From: Kluyvera ascorbata ATCC 33433
GTDB taxonomy: Bacteria > Pseudomonadota > Gammaproteobacteria > Enterobacterales > Enterobacteriaceae
DNA: 64,000 nucleotides
Assembly: GCF_000735365.1 (NCBI RefSeq)
Contig: NZ_JMPL01000014.1
Coordinates: 1 to 64,000 of the forward strand
Direction of reading: 5' to 3'
In this document: piece by piece, positions 20,227 to 29,866 of the stretch
Numbering within the stretch: position 1 is the stretch's first letter
Layout: each line of letters opens with the position of its first letter
Made by a program: the position numbers and the translations under genes
Notes under the pieces: generated by a model
Told to the model about the DNA's origin: nothing
The model's input: only the letters and a program-made list of their open reading frames with translations
The model's database searches: none

Positions 20227-20255
20227 AAGGGTCGGTGAAAACCGGCCCTTTTTTT
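20227..20255 (+). terminator. Rho-independent terminator after gyrA
   Basis: A 10-bp stem (AAGGGTCGGT / ACCGGCCCTT, one G-T pair) with a GAAA loop is followed by TTTTT, 20 bases after the gyrA stop. Confidence 0.92.
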
Positions 20256-20366
20256 ATGTTTGCGGTATACCCGGAGTCGGTTAGGCGACTCTCTGATTGC
20301 GGCTAACGGCTTTTCCCGCTACCTTAACCACATCCTGTTGACCCTCAACGGCGGAGTTTCGCCACT

Positions 20367-23210
20367 TTGAAATATCTTGTCTCCTTTCGCACAACGCTGA
20401 AAGTTTCACGTTACCTGTTTCGGGCTCTGGCGCTGCTGCTTTGGCTGCTTATCGCGCTGATTTCCGTTTTCTATATCGTGAATGCACTGCATCAAAAAGA
20501 GTCTGAAATCCGTCAGGAATTCAACCTCAACTCCGATCAGGCTCAGCGATACTTCCAGCGAACCTCCGATGTGATTAAGGAGCTCAAGTACATTGCCGAA
20601 AACCGGTTGACGGCGGTAAATGGCGTGCTGCCCGGCGGGCTGGCAAAAGATAGCGCTGAAATACCTGATTTTGAGCCGCTGTTCTCCGATTCTGACTGTG
20701 GCACGCTCGATACCACCTGGCGCGGCCCGCTGGAGTCGCTGGCCTGGTTCTTGCGCTACTGGCGGGAAAATTTCTCGGCCACGTACGATCTTAATCGCGT
20801 CTTTTTAATCGGTAGCGAGAATCTCTGTATGGCCAATTTTGGCCTGCGTGAAATGCCGGTTGATCGCAGTGAAGCCCTGAAGGCGCTGCACGAACGTATT
20901 ATTGCCTATCGTAATGCCCCGCAGGATGACCGCGGGGGCAATCTGTTCTGGGTTGGGCAGGGGCCGCGACATAGCGTGGGGTATTTCTATGCGCTGACGC
21001 CGGTTTACCAGGCAAACCGCTTGCAGGCGCTGCTTGGCGTTGAGCAGACCATGCGGGCGGAAAACTTCTTTACCCCAGGCAGTATGCCGATGGGGGTATC
21101 CATCCTGGATGATAACGGCAATACGCTGCTTTCCCTGGCGGGGCCGGATACCAAAATGCGTATCAGCCCGCGGGGCTTGCAGGAACGACTGTGGTTTGGC
21201 TACACCTCAGGCTACCGCGAACTGGTGCTGAAAAAAACGCTGTCGCCTTCTTCACTCAGTATTGTCTATTCGGTGCCGCTGGATGTGGTGCTGGAGCGTA
21301 TTCGCATTCTGGTGCTGAATGCGCTGTTGCTGAACCTGCTGACGGGTATTGCGCTGTTTACCATGGCGCGAATGTACGAGCGCCGCATCTTTTTACCTGC
21401 GGAATCTGACGCGCTGCGCCTGGAAGAGCACGAGCAGTTCAACCGTAAAATTGTCGCCTCTGCCCCGGTGGGGATCTGTATCCTGCGTACCCAGGATGGC
21501 ACCAATATTCTGAGTAACGAACTGGCGCACAACTATCTCAATATGTTGACGCACGAAGACCGTCAGCGTCTGACGCAGATTATCTGCGGCCAGCAGGTGA
21601 ATTTCGTCGATGTGCTGACCAGCAACAATACCAACCTGCAAATCAGCTTCGTCCATTCGCGCTACCGCAACGAAAACGTGGCGATATGTGTGCTGGTAGA
21701 CGTCAGCTCGCGCGTCAAAATGGAAGAGTCATTGCAGGAGATGGCGCAGGCCGCGGAGCAGGCGAGTCAGTCGAAGTCGATGTTCCTGGCAACGGTCAGC
21801 CACGAGCTGCGTACGCCGCTCTACGGGATTATCGGCAACCTCGATCTGTTGCAAACCAAAGAGTTGCCAAAGGGTGTTGACCGTCTGGTGACGGCGATGA
21901 ATAACCCTTCCGGGCTGCTGTTGAAGATTATCAGCGACATTCTCGACTTCTCGAAAATTGAATCCGAGCAGTTGAAAATTGAACCGCGCGAATTCTCGCC
22001 AAAAGAGGTGATGAACCATATCACCGCTAACTACCTGCCGCTGGTGGTCAGAAAACAGCTTGGCATGTACTGCTTTATCGAGCCGGACGTGCCGATGAAG
22101 CTGTTGGGTGACCCGATGCGTTTGCAGCAGGTGATTTCCAACCTGCTGAGCAATGCCATCAAGTTTACCGATATCGGCTGTATTGTTTTACACCTGAAAC
22201 GGGAAGGGTATTACCTGAGCATCAGCATTCGCGATACTGGCGTCGGTATTCCGGCGAAAGAGGTGGTGCGATTGTTTGACCCGTTCTTCCAGGTGGGAAC
22301 CGGGGTGCAGCGCAATTTTCAGGGGACCGGTCTAGGGCTGGCTATCTGTGAGAAGCTGGTCAACATGATGGACGGCGATATTGCGGTGGATACCGAGCCG
22401 GGTATGGGCAGCCAGTTTACGCTGCGCATTCCGCTCTATGGTGAGCAGGATTCCACGCCGCTGGCGATTGATGGATTGGCGAAAATTCGCTGCTGGCTGG
22501 CGGTGCGCAACGCTTCTCTCTCTGACTTTATTCATTCGTTGCTCAGCTGGCACGGCATTGACGTTCGTCTCTATGACGGCGAAACCCCAGAGCCGGACGA
22601 TCTGCTTATCACCGATGATGAGCTGTCTCAGCCGTGGGCGGGCAGGGCCGCTGTGGTCTTCTGCCGTCGGCATATTGGTATTCCGCAGGAGTACGCGCCG
22701 GGGCAGTGGGTGCACAGCATTGTGTCACCGCATGAATTAATGACGCTGCTGGGACGTATTTATCGCGTGAAGGTAGAGACGGGCGATGCCGCGGAGCTGC
22801 CAGCGCATGAACAACCGGCAGATAGCAACGACGATATGATGATCCTGGTGGTCGACGATCATCCTATCAATCGCCGATTGCTGGCCGATCAGCTAGGATC
22901 GTTGGGTTATCAGTGTAAAACCGCCAACGACGGTGTCGATGCGCTGAATGTGTTGAGTAAGAACCACATCGATATTGTGCTGAGTGATGTCAACATGCCA
23001 AATATGGACGGCTATCGTCTGACACAGCGTATTCGCCAACTGGGGCTGACGCTACCGGTCGTTGGCGTCACCGCCAATGCGCTGGCCGAAGAGAAGCAGC
23101 GCTGTCTGGAGTCTGGGATGGACAGCTGCCTGTCAAAACCGGTCACCCTGGATGTGCTCAAGCAGACGTTAACGGTGTATGCCGCACGCGTCCGTAAAGC
23201 ACGGGAATAA
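20367..23210 (+). CDS. rcsC: RcsC, hybrid sensor kinase of the Rcs phosphorelay
   Basis: A 947-residue inner-membrane hybrid histidine kinase (E. coli 949) of the envelope-stress Rcs pathway. A first transmembrane segment lies near residues 20-40 and a second near 310-335, with a periplasmic domain between. The H-box is FLATVSHELRTPLYGI, followed by ATPase boxes LLSNAIKF, DTGVGIP and GTGLGLAI. An RcsC-specific ABL domain comes next, then a C-terminal receiver (MILVVDDHPINRRLL, VLSDVNMPNMDG with the phospho-Asp). The start is the unusual TTG 20367, preceded by GGCGGAG at 7-8 bases; the sequence after it (KYLVSFRTTLK) matches the E. coli N-terminus. It is convergent with rcsB. Confidence 0.97.
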   Translation: MKYLVSFRTTLKVSRYLFRALALLLWLLIALISVFYIVNALHQKESEIRQEFNLNSDQAQRYFQRTSDVIKELKYIAENRLTAVNGVLPGGLAKDSAEIPDFEPLFSDSDCGTLDTTWRGPLESLAWFLRYWRENFSATYDLNRVFLIGSENLCMANFGLREMPVDRSEALKALHERIIAYRNAPQDDRGGNLFWVGQGPRHSVGYFYALTPVYQANRLQALLGVEQTMRAENFFTPGSMPMGVSILDDNGNTLLSLAGPDTKMRISPRGLQERLWFGYTSGYRELVLKKTLSPSSLSIVYSVPLDVVLERIRILVLNALLLNLLTGIALFTMARMYERRIFLPAESDALRLEEHEQFNRKIVASAPVGICILRTQDGTNILSNELAHNYLNMLTHEDRQRLTQIICGQQVNFVDVLTSNNTNLQISFVHSRYRNENVAICVLVDVSSRVKMEESLQEMAQAAEQASQSKSMFLATVSHELRTPLYGIIGNLDLLQTKELPKGVDRLVTAMNNPSGLLLKIISDILDFSKIESEQLKIEPREFSPKEVMNHITANYLPLVVRKQLGMYCFIEPDVPMKLLGDPMRLQQVISNLLSNAIKFTDIGCIVLHLKREGYYLSISIRDTGVGIPAKEVVRLFDPFFQVGTGVQRNFQGTGLGLAICEKLVNMMDGDIAVDTEPGMGSQFTLRIPLYGEQDSTPLAIDGLAKIRCWLAVRNASLSDFIHSLLSWHGIDVRLYDGETPEPDDLLITDDELSQPWAGRAAVVFCRRHIGIPQEYAPGQWVHSIVSPHELMTLLGRIYRVKVETGDAAELPAHEQPADSNDDMMILVVDDHPINRRLLADQLGSLGYQCKTANDGVDALNVLSKNHIDIVLSDVNMPNMDGYRLTQRIRQLGLTLPVVGVTANALAEEKQRCLESGMDSCLSKPVTLDVLKQTLTVYAARVRKARE

Positions 23211-23221
23211 GGTATTTATAG

Positions 23222-23254
23222 GTAGCCCGATGGCACTGTGCTTATCGGGCCTAC
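23222..23254. repeat. REP-like palindrome between rcsC and rcsB
   Basis: GTAGCCCGATGGCACTGTGC followed by TTATCGGGCCTAC folds into a REP-type hairpin between the convergent rcsC and rcsB stop codons. Confidence 0.75.
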
Positions 23255-23282
23255 GTAAAGCAGGCCCGACAGGCAACAACGA

Positions 23283-23933
23283 TTAGTCTTTATCTGACGG
23301 CGAAAGCGTCACGGAGGAGAGGTAGTTCAGTAGCGCGATGTCGTTTTCCACGCCGAGCTTCATCATGGCCGACTTCTTCTGGCTACTGATGGTTTTGATG
23401 CTGCGGTTCAGTTTCTTCGCGATTTCGGTCACCAGGAAACCCTCAGCAAAGAGTCGCAGAACTTCGCTCTCTTTTGGTGACAGGCGCTTGTCGCCGTAAC
23501 CACCCGCGCTGATTTTCTCCAGCAGGCGAGAAACGCTTTCTGGGGTAAACTTCTTGCCTTTTTGCAGCGCAGCCAGCGCTTTTGGCAGGTCCGTTGGTGC
23601 CCCTTGTTTCAGCACGATCCCTTCAATATCCAGATCCAACACCGCGCTCAGAATCGCCGGGTTGTTGTTCATGGTCAGCACGATGATGGACAAACCTGGG
23701 AAGTGGCGTTTGATGTACTTAATCAGCGTAATACCGTCACCGTACTTATCTCCAGGCATGGAGAGGTCAGTAATCAGTACGTGGGCATCAAGCTTCGGTA
23801 AGTTGTTAATTAGCGCAGTGGAGTCTTCAAATTCGCCAACAACATTAACCCATTCAATTTGCTCCAGAGATTTACGAATCCCGAACAGCACAATCGGATG
23901 GTCATCGGCAATAATTACGTTCATATTGTTCAT
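23283..23933 (-). CDS. rcsB: RcsB, response regulator of the Rcs phosphorelay
   Basis: A 216-residue response regulator, virtually identical to E. coli RcsB. The receiver has the acidic pair ADD at residues 9-11 and the phosphorylation site Asp56 in LITDLSMPG. The LuxR/FixJ-type helix-turn-helix lies near residues 150-205 (LSPKESEVLRLFAEGFLVTEIAKKLNRSIKTISSQK). It receives phosphate from RcsC through RcsD and controls capsule, motility and envelope genes, alone or with RcsA. Two in-frame ATGs (MNNM) are possible starts. It follows rcsD by 15 bases in the same direction. Confidence 0.98.
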   Translation of the reverse strand: MNNMNVIIADDHPIVLFGIRKSLEQIEWVNVVGEFEDSTALINNLPKLDAHVLITDLSMPGDKYGDGITLIKYIKRHFPGLSIIVLTMNNNPAILSAVLDLDIEGIVLKQGAPTDLPKALAALQKGKKFTPESVSRLLEKISAGGYGDKRLSPKESEVLRLFAEGFLVTEIAKKLNRSIKTISSQKKSAMMKLGVENDIALLNYLSSVTLSPSDKD

Positions 23934-23948
23934 GTAAAGGCTACCTTG

Positions 23949-26624
23949 CTACAGCAAGCTCTTGACGTAGGCGTCAATGTCGCTGATGTATTTTTCTATG
24001 CCTGAAGCATCTTTTTCACGAATCAGATGTTCAAGCGATTCACATAACTGCTTGCCAGGTACCAGATTTAGCATGGCAAACACACCCTTAAGGCGGTGAG
24101 CTGTCTGTGCCAGAGCAGCAAAATCCTTTGCCGCAGACTCAGTATACAGCCTGCTAACATCTTCCGGTACCGTATCCACAAACAGAGCATAATAGCCACT
24201 GGCCTGAAGCTCGGCACTTTCATCTCCGCCCAGCGGCGATTCCGTCACTTCTTCCTGCGCCAGTTGCTCTTCAATAAGCTGGAGTACGGCATCCTGCATG
24301 GCGTTGCTCATGTTAAAGTTCACACGCAGCTGACTCGGGCCAATTTTGCGTATCCCAGCCTCATCATCGCTTAAAAGCAAGCCCGAAGCAGTAAGATTAG
24401 ACGGATTATCTGTTAAAAATAGATCATATTCTTGACTTGTCGCTCGCTCATCCGGGCTGATGCAGGTCGCGCCCCAGCTTTCGAGCTGTCGGGTGACAAT
24501 GTTGCGAATTTCGTTTGAAGTGATGTCGACCATCACCACAACATCATCCAGCAGCTGTTCCTCTGACTCCATATCCTCTTCGCGTACCGGCATTTTGACG
24601 TGCAGGGTGTAGCGGGTTCCCAGCGACTCTCGTGCCTTAATATTGAGATGACCTCCGAGCTTACGGGCCAGCTGATCGCAAAGCCAGAAGGTGAGGGCGT
24701 TAGCTTTGCCATAACGATCGGACTGGGTATCGTTCAGGTAGGGGAAGTGCAGGTTGTCGACTTCACCGTGCGACACACCGTTGCCGGTATCAAGAATACG
24801 GAAGGTTAAGCGCTCTTCGGCTGACTCATCGGCATTCACCTCAAGCGTGATTTTACCTATCTGGGTGGTGGTTACCGCATACTGAATCAGCAGCAGCAGA
24901 ATACGGCGCAGCGCGTCGCGGTCGCCGTGTCGCTGCTCTTTGGCTGGAAGCTGGTTGTTAATCAGTAGCTGTAGCCCTTTGCGCTTAATGGACGGCAGAA
25001 CCTCGGGCACGACTTCATCAATCAGTTCCTGGAGAGAGAACTGTGTAGACGATCCTTTCCAGTTGTCATTTTCCAGTATGTTAGCGAGCTGAATTTCATC
25101 CACCAGGCGTACCAGCAGATCGGCATGGTTCGCCAGTTTCTGGCTGTCTGGGGTATCGATAGCGCTGGCTTCGGCCGCCAGAGCCTTAATCGGCTGTTTC
25201 AGCGTATCGCTGATATTCTGCATAAATGCCGTACGGCCTTGCTGGTTCTTCTCATACAGACGCTGGGCCTGTTTGAGCTTCTTATTTACCAGAATTTCCC
25301 GGTCCTGATCGCGAATAATAAAGATCTGCGTGCGTGGGGAGACCTGGCTGCGGAACTGACGAATCTCATACAGCTCATTATTAATGGTGGCCTGAATCAC
25401 GCCCTGATGCTGATCCGCCATGCTGGTAATGTTCTGCAAATTGAGATGCGGCAGCAGATGATCGGCAATTTTGTTGCTGATCACCGTCCGGTTCGATTCC
25501 TGGTCATGCACCAGCAGCCCCAGCGGCAGCAAAGAGACAATTTCTTCATTTATTGCACGTAGCACGCGTAGCTCATTATTGGTTCCGGTAGACGGCGTAC
25601 TGGTGTTGCCGCCGCGGGTGGGTAAATTGCGGAACGTGGAGTAGCCAAACAGCGCCAGCGCCAGCAGGCCAATGTTCAGCAGCAGCGGCAGCATGATGTT
25701 CTGGAAGGTATCGAGCAGCAGTGTACCAAACGGGACTTGCCACACCAGACGCATGCCGGTGCCATTCAACGCCGACGTTATTTCAATACGTGAGCTATTA
25801 AAATTGATGGAGACGCTATCGCTTGGATCTTTATCCTGGGCGCGCTGTGCGTTCTGGACCGGATCGGGCTCCATGCGGAAACTGTCCAGTGACATGGTTG
25901 GCGGCACCAGATCGTTTATTGGTAAATCAAATGCAACGACGGTCGCCAGATGACCTGGCTGGTTGAACGTGGTGCGCAGGGTAAAGTAGCGGCCATTCTG
26001 CCATGCCAGGCGGCGCAAGGATGAGAAGGTTTCACGCTCATCCAGCGTATTGGCCTGTTGCAGCATTTCGGCGCGGCGTGAATCAACAATGTTTCCTACC
26101 GTCGATTCTTTAAAACCGGAAGAGAGATCTTTGAGCGGCAGGGTTGAGATAAGGATCAGACTATTGTCCTGGCCATTGAGATAGTACATCGACCAGGGCA
26201 CGTTCTCCGCGCCCCACAGCGTATCGAGATAGGTCGACATACGCTGGGTAATATCGAGCGTCGCGCTGTCGTGTGAGCCGAAGATCAGCGCTTCCGTTTT
26301 ACGACGCGGCTTTTCGAGATAGTAGACATCTTGCTTTAAGCGAGTTTCCTGCAGGCCGTCTACGGGGGTGGCATTGGTGCCCGCCGCCGCAATATTGTCG
26401 TAGATCTGCCAGGTGGTGTAGCGCCAGGTATCAATACGCTTATGTACGGCATGCGTCATGTCGACAATCTGGTAGCTTTTATCTTTAAGCCACGCGTTAA
26501 CCGCGCTTTGAATCATCACGCCCATCGTAACCAACAGAACGATGATCATAAGAAGGAAGAAACGCGTAATGCTCCCGGGAAGCAGGGAGAATTTCGTCGG
26601 GCTCGTCTTGTCGGACTGACTCAT
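23949..26624 (-). CDS. rcsD: RcsD, phosphotransfer protein of the Rcs phosphorelay
   Basis: An 891-residue inner-membrane intermediate (E. coli 890) that relays phosphate from RcsC to RcsB. A transmembrane helix lies near residues 20-40 (FFLLMIIVLLVTMGV) and another near 310-330, flanking a periplasmic domain. A degenerate kinase-like domain follows. The C-terminal HPt domain contains the phosphohistidine in QTAHRLKGVFAML. ATG 26624 (MSQSDKTSPTKFSLLPG) matches the E. coli N-terminus. The frame stays open a further 80 codons upstream, but that stretch has no homology I recognise and is taken as leader. Confidence 0.96.
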   Translation of the reverse strand: MSQSDKTSPTKFSLLPGSITRFFLLMIIVLLVTMGVMIQSAVNAWLKDKSYQIVDMTHAVHKRIDTWRYTTWQIYDNIAAAGTNATPVDGLQETRLKQDVYYLEKPRRKTEALIFGSHDSATLDITQRMSTYLDTLWGAENVPWSMYYLNGQDNSLILISTLPLKDLSSGFKESTVGNIVDSRRAEMLQQANTLDERETFSSLRRLAWQNGRYFTLRTTFNQPGHLATVVAFDLPINDLVPPTMSLDSFRMEPDPVQNAQRAQDKDPSDSVSINFNSSRIEITSALNGTGMRLVWQVPFGTLLLDTFQNIMLPLLLNIGLLALALFGYSTFRNLPTRGGNTSTPSTGTNNELRVLRAINEEIVSLLPLGLLVHDQESNRTVISNKIADHLLPHLNLQNITSMADQHQGVIQATINNELYEIRQFRSQVSPRTQIFIIRDQDREILVNKKLKQAQRLYEKNQQGRTAFMQNISDTLKQPIKALAAEASAIDTPDSQKLANHADLLVRLVDEIQLANILENDNWKGSSTQFSLQELIDEVVPEVLPSIKRKGLQLLINNQLPAKEQRHGDRDALRRILLLLIQYAVTTTQIGKITLEVNADESAEERLTFRILDTGNGVSHGEVDNLHFPYLNDTQSDRYGKANALTFWLCDQLARKLGGHLNIKARESLGTRYTLHVKMPVREEDMESEEQLLDDVVVMVDITSNEIRNIVTRQLESWGATCISPDERATSQEYDLFLTDNPSNLTASGLLLSDDEAGIRKIGPSQLRVNFNMSNAMQDAVLQLIEEQLAQEEVTESPLGGDESAELQASGYYALFVDTVPEDVSRLYTESAAKDFAALAQTAHRLKGVFAMLNLVPGKQLCESLEHLIREKDASGIEKYISDIDAYVKSLL

Positions 26625-27032
26625 TGGCGTGTGTAACCCATCATAACGGCATCTGAATGAGGATATGCTCAAGCCAGTAGCGGCATTGAGATGTGAAAAC
26701 CCTGTTTTTGCACTGCTGGCAGTATATACAAAAAAACCTTCAGGTTGCATCAATGTGGCGAATTCTGCGTAAGCATTGCGGTGGTAACAGTAACAAGGAG
26801 GGGGCGCTCTACAACGGAACGATGGAGAAATATTATGTTGCGGAATAACTGTACAATGTAACACTTATTGTACAGTTATTTACGAATAATGACTAAAAAA
26901 TAGCACTAAATAACAAGACATTATTAATAAAGAGTATTCAGGCGAAAGGAATTGTATGCAATGTGATTAATTAATAGTCGTTATAATTTGTGTGAGGTAG
27001 CACATTTTTGTTCAGTTTGCGTAAAGAAAGGT
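26625..27032. other. Long upstream region of rcsD
   Basis: About 400 bases without a gene between rcsD and the 3' end of micF. It is increasingly AT-rich towards micF and must hold the rcsD promoter. Its most striking content is the perfect 13-bp inverted repeat at 26844-26880, listed separately. Confidence 0.5.
26844..26880. promoter_or_regulatory. Perfect 13-bp inverted repeat upstream of rcsD
   Basis: AATAACTGTACAA at 26844-26856 and TTGTACAGTTATT at 26868-26880 are perfect reverse complements separated by 11 bases. They lie about 220 bases upstream of the rcsD start. It could be an operator for a dimeric or tetrameric regulator, or an mRNA hairpin. The CTGTACA core resembles LexA half-sites, but the spacing does not fit a standard SOS box. 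Confidence 0.55.
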
Positions 27033-27125
27033 AAAAAAAACCGGATGCGAAGCATCCGGTTGAAATTGGGGTAAACAGACATTCAGAACTGAATGACGGT
27101 AATAAATAAAGTTAATGATGATAGC
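27033..27125 (-). ncRNA. micF: MicF antisense small RNA
   Basis: A 93-base RNA encoded divergently from ompC. Its 5' end GCTATCATCATTAAC and the following segment, read on the minus strand, correspond almost base for base to E. coli MicF. It ends in a terminator hairpin of CCGGATGC arms followed by eight T. In E. coli, MicF pairs with the ompF mRNA ribosome-binding site to repress this porin. It is induced with ompC by OmpR and by MarA/SoxS/Rob. Length and position (between rcsD and ompC) are conserved. Confidence 0.95.
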
Positions 27126-27282
27126 GATGACTATTTTAGTTGTAGGTGAAAGTTTTGTTTTACCATTCAGTGCTATACCCTTCTTGTTTTTTAAATCATT
27201 GATTTAGTGAATTTATTTTTTTGTTCTTTGATTATTAGTGCTATTTTTCCAGGCTTTTTGTGCTTATAAAAGTTCCCTTAAA

Positions 27283-27342
27283 TTTACATTTTGAAACATC
27301 TATGTGGATAAATGAAACATTTCATGGGTTTTCGTATCATAT
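27283..27342. promoter_or_regulatory. OmpR binding sites of the ompC/micF intergenic region
   Basis: Three adjacent 20-base OmpR sites equivalent to E. coli C1, C2 and C3. C1 is TTTACATTTTGAAACATCTA at 27283. C2 begins GTGGATAAATGAAACATTT at 27304. C3, near 27322, contains GGGTTTTCGTATCATA. They should activate ompC at high osmolarity and also serve the divergent micF. Confidence 0.85.
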
Positions 27343-27460
27343 TCTTATTGGATTATTCTAATTTTTACAGCACAATGGGTCTGCCGACTGATTAATGAGG
27401 GTTAATCAGTAAGCAGTGGCATATATAAAGGCATATATATAACAACAGAGGGTTATTAAC

Positions 27461-28639
27461 ATGAAAGTTAAAGTACTGTCCCTCCTGGTACCAGCACTGC
27501 TGGTAGCGGGCGCAGCAAATGCGGCTGAAATTTATAACAAAGACGGCAACAAATTAGATCTGTACGGTAAAGTTGATGGTCTGCACTATTTCTCTAGTGA
27601 CAACGGCAACGACGGCGACCAATCCTACGTTCGTCTGGGCTTCAAAGGCGAAACTCAGGTTAATGACCAGCTGACCGGTTACGGCCAGTGGGAATACAAC
27701 GTTCAGGCGAACAACACTGAAGGTTCTTCCGATCAGGCCTGGACTCGTGTTGGCTTCGCGGGTCTGCGTTTTGCAGATGCAGGTTCTTTCGACTACGGTC
27801 GTAACTACGGCGTTGTTTACGACGTAACTTCCTGGACTGACGTTCTGCCAGAATTCGGCGGCGACACCTACGGTTCTGACAACTTCCTGCAATCCCGTGC
27901 TAACGGCGTTGCAACCTACCGTAACACCGACTTCTTCGGTCTGGTTGATGGTCTGAACTTTGCTCTGCAGTATCAGGGTAAAAACGGCAGCGCATCTGGT
28001 GAAGGCCAGACCGCTAACGGTCGTCAGCCTCTGAAACAGAATGGTGAAGGCTTCGGCGGATCCCTGACCTATGATCTGGGCGCAGGCTTCAGCATTGGTG
28101 GTGCAATCGCCTCTTCCAAACGTACATCCGATCAGAACAACAACGTTTACACCATCCGTGATGATAACGGTGTTGCAACTGGCGATACCAGCAAAATCTA
28201 CGGCAGCGGTGACCGTGCTGAGACCTACTCTGCTGGCCTGAAATACGACGCTAACAACGTATACCTGGCAACTCAGTACACCCAGACCTACAACGCAACT
28301 CGTTTCGGCGGTTCCCCGAACGCTGACGTTTACGGTTTTGCTGACAAAGCGCAGAACTTTGAAGTGGTTGCACAGTACCAGTTCGACTTCGGTCTGCGTC
28401 CATCCATCGCTTACCTGCAGTCTAAAGGTAAGGACATCAGCAACGGTGGCGTAGGCAAGAACTACGGCGACCAGGATCTGCTGAAATACATCGACCTGGG
28501 TGCGACTTACTACTTCAACAAAAACATGTCTACCTACGTTGATTACAAAATCAACCTGCTGGACAAAAACGACTTCACTCAGGCAGCCGGTATCTCTACC
28601 GACAACATCGTTGCTCTGGGTATGGTTTACCAGTTCTAA
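27461..28639 (+). CDS. ompC: OmpC-type outer-membrane porin
   Basis: A 392-residue trimeric general porin. The signal peptide is [21 protein letters not shown], cleaved before [16 protein letters not shown]. Alternating beta-strands end in the canonical C-terminal Phe (VALGMVYQF). The constriction loop L3 includes the PEFGG motif ([18 protein letters not shown] near residue 120). Extracellular loops differ from E. coli OmpC, and one near residues 230-255 ([18 protein letters not shown]) is long, as expected for surface-exposed phage and antibody targets. A GAGGG site precedes ATG 27461. It has OmpR sites upstream and a strong terminator downstream. Confidence 0.96.
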   Translation: MKVKVLSLLVPALLVAGAANAAEIYNKDGNKLDLYGKVDGLHYFSSDNGNDGDQSYVRLGFKGETQVNDQLTGYGQWEYNVQANNTEGSSDQAWTRVGFAGLRFADAGSFDYGRNYGVVYDVTSWTDVLPEFGGDTYGSDNFLQSRANGVATYRNTDFFGLVDGLNFALQYQGKNGSASGEGQTANGRQPLKQNGEGFGGSLTYDLGAGFSIGGAIASSKRTSDQNNNVYTIRDDNGVATGDTSKIYGSGDRAETYSAGLKYDANNVYLATQYTQTYNATRFGGSPNADVYGFADKAQNFEVVAQYQFDFGLRPSIAYLQSKGKDISNGGVGKNYGDQDLLKYIDLGATYYFNKNMSTYVDYKINLLDKNDFTQAAGISTDNIVALGMVYQF

Positions 28640-28657
28640 TTCGGTTAACACCGGAAC

Positions 28658-28682
28658 AAAAGGGGCCTTTGGCCCCTTTTTT
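28658..28682 (+). terminator. Rho-independent terminator after ompC
   Basis: A 10-bp stem AAAAGGGGCC / GGCCCCTTTT with a TTT loop, continuing into more T, 18 bases after the ompC stop. Confidence 0.93.
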
Positions 28683-28740
28683 AATGCCTGATTTTCGTGA
28701 ATTAGTGTACTCTTGCGCCGATTGCAGGAGGGTAATACGG

Positions 28741-29793
28741 ATGGATATGACAATTTTACGCACGATGCTGCTTGGCATCGTTATTTTGCTGGCAGGTTGT
28801 GACAATACCAGCACACCAGCAACCCCGAAGAAACAGGTGACCGTGCTTGATGGTAAAACCATGGGCACGTTCTGGCGTGTGAGCGTGGTAGGCATCGATC
28901 AAAACAGAGTGGAAGCGCTGCGTCAGAAGGTGCAAACGCTGCTCGATGGTGACGATCAGCTATTGTCGACCTGGAAGAGCGACTCGGCGTTGATGCGCTT
29001 TAATCAGTCGCAAAGCATGACGCCGTGGCCGGTGAGCGAAGGCATGGCCGATATCGTCACCGAATCTTTGCGTATTGGGCAGAAAACCCAGGGCGCGATG
29101 GATATTACCGCGGGGCCGCTGGTGAATCTGTGGGGTTTTGGCCCGGATAAACAGCCGGTGAAAACCCCGTCCCAAGCGCAGATTAATGCAGCGAAGGCTC
29201 GTACCGGCCTGGAAAAGCTGACGGTTATCAACCGCGCGGGCCAACAGTATCTGCAAAAATCGATTCCCGATCTTTACGTTGATCTATCAACCGTCGGCGA
29301 AGGATACGCGGCCGATCATCTAGCACGATTGATGGTTGAAGAAGGGATCTCCCGCTACCTGGTTTCGGTTGGCGGAGCCCTGGTCAGCCGCGGAATGAAT
29401 GGTGAAGGCCAACCGTGGCGCGTGGCGATTCAAAAACCCACTGACCGGGAAAATGCGGTGCAGGCTATCGTGGATATCAACGGTCACGGTATCAGTACTT
29501 CTGGCAGCTACCGTAATTACTACGAGCTCGACGGAAAACGGATCTCGCACGTTATTGATCCCCAAACCGGGCGACCGATTACCCATAATCTGGTCTCGGT
29601 CACCGTGATTGCGCCAACCGCGCTGGAAGCCGACGGCTGGGATACCGGTTTGATGGTGCTGGGCACGGAAAAAGCACAGCAGGTCGTCCGTGAGCAGGGG
29701 CTGGCGGTATACATGATAATGAAAGAGGGCGATGGCTTCACCACCTGGATGTCGCCGCAGTTCAGCGCCTTTCTGGTGAGCGGGAAAAATTAA
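28741..29793 (+). CDS. apbE: ApbE, FAD:protein FMN transferase lipoprotein
   Basis: A 350-residue periplasmic lipoprotein (E. coli 351) that attaches FMN covalently to threonine residues of electron-transfer proteins such as the RnfG/NqrC subunits. The signal peptide has a lipobox LLAGC near residue 20. Family motifs include GKTMGTFW, DITAGPLVNLWGFGP, DLSTVGEGYAADHLAR, SVGGALVSRGMN and HVIDPQTGRPI, the last in the flavin/metal-binding region. ATG 28741 follows an AGGAGGG site by 8-9 bases; the second ATG at 28747 is also possible. The stop codon overlaps the putative Ada operator of the next operon. Confidence 0.96.
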   Translation: MDMTILRTMLLGIVILLAGCDNTSTPATPKKQVTVLDGKTMGTFWRVSVVGIDQNRVEALRQKVQTLLDGDDQLLSTWKSDSALMRFNQSQSMTPWPVSEGMADIVTESLRIGQKTQGAMDITAGPLVNLWGFGPDKQPVKTPSQAQINAAKARTGLEKLTVINRAGQQYLQKSIPDLYVDLSTVGEGYAADHLARLMVEEGISRYLVSVGGALVSRGMNGEGQPWRVAIQKPTDRENAVQAIVDINGHGISTSGSYRNYYELDGKRISHVIDPQTGRPITHNLVSVTVIAPTALEADGWDTGLMVLGTEKAQQVVREQGLAVYMIMKEGDGFTTWMSPQFSAFLVSGKN

Positions 29794-29806
29794 AAAGCAA
29801 GATTGC
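29789..29806 (+). promoter_or_regulatory. Ada-type operator upstream of ada
   Basis: ATTAAAAAGCAAGATTGC corresponds to the Ada-binding region of E. coli ada (AATTAAAGCGCAAGATTG). It overlaps the apbE stop codon and lies about 60-78 bases before the ada start, consistent with methylated-Ada activation of ada-alkB. Confidence 0.65.
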
Positions 29807-29866
29807 GGGTTTTTTAATTCCTCCTTTTGGTCACAGTGGCGGTTACACTAAAAGGAGGAGCCCGTT

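Noticed and set aside
26848-26863. LexA (SOS) box within the rcsD upstream inverted repeat
   Set aside because: CTGT-N8-ACAC misses the final G of the consensus, and the surrounding symmetry is the longer 13-bp repeat, which does not have LexA spacing.
26625-26864. 80-codon N-terminal extension of rcsD
   Set aside because: It has no similarity to RcsD and is rich in Cys, Tyr and Pro in an odd pattern. It crosses the inverted repeat, while the ATG at 26624 matches the E. coli N-terminus.
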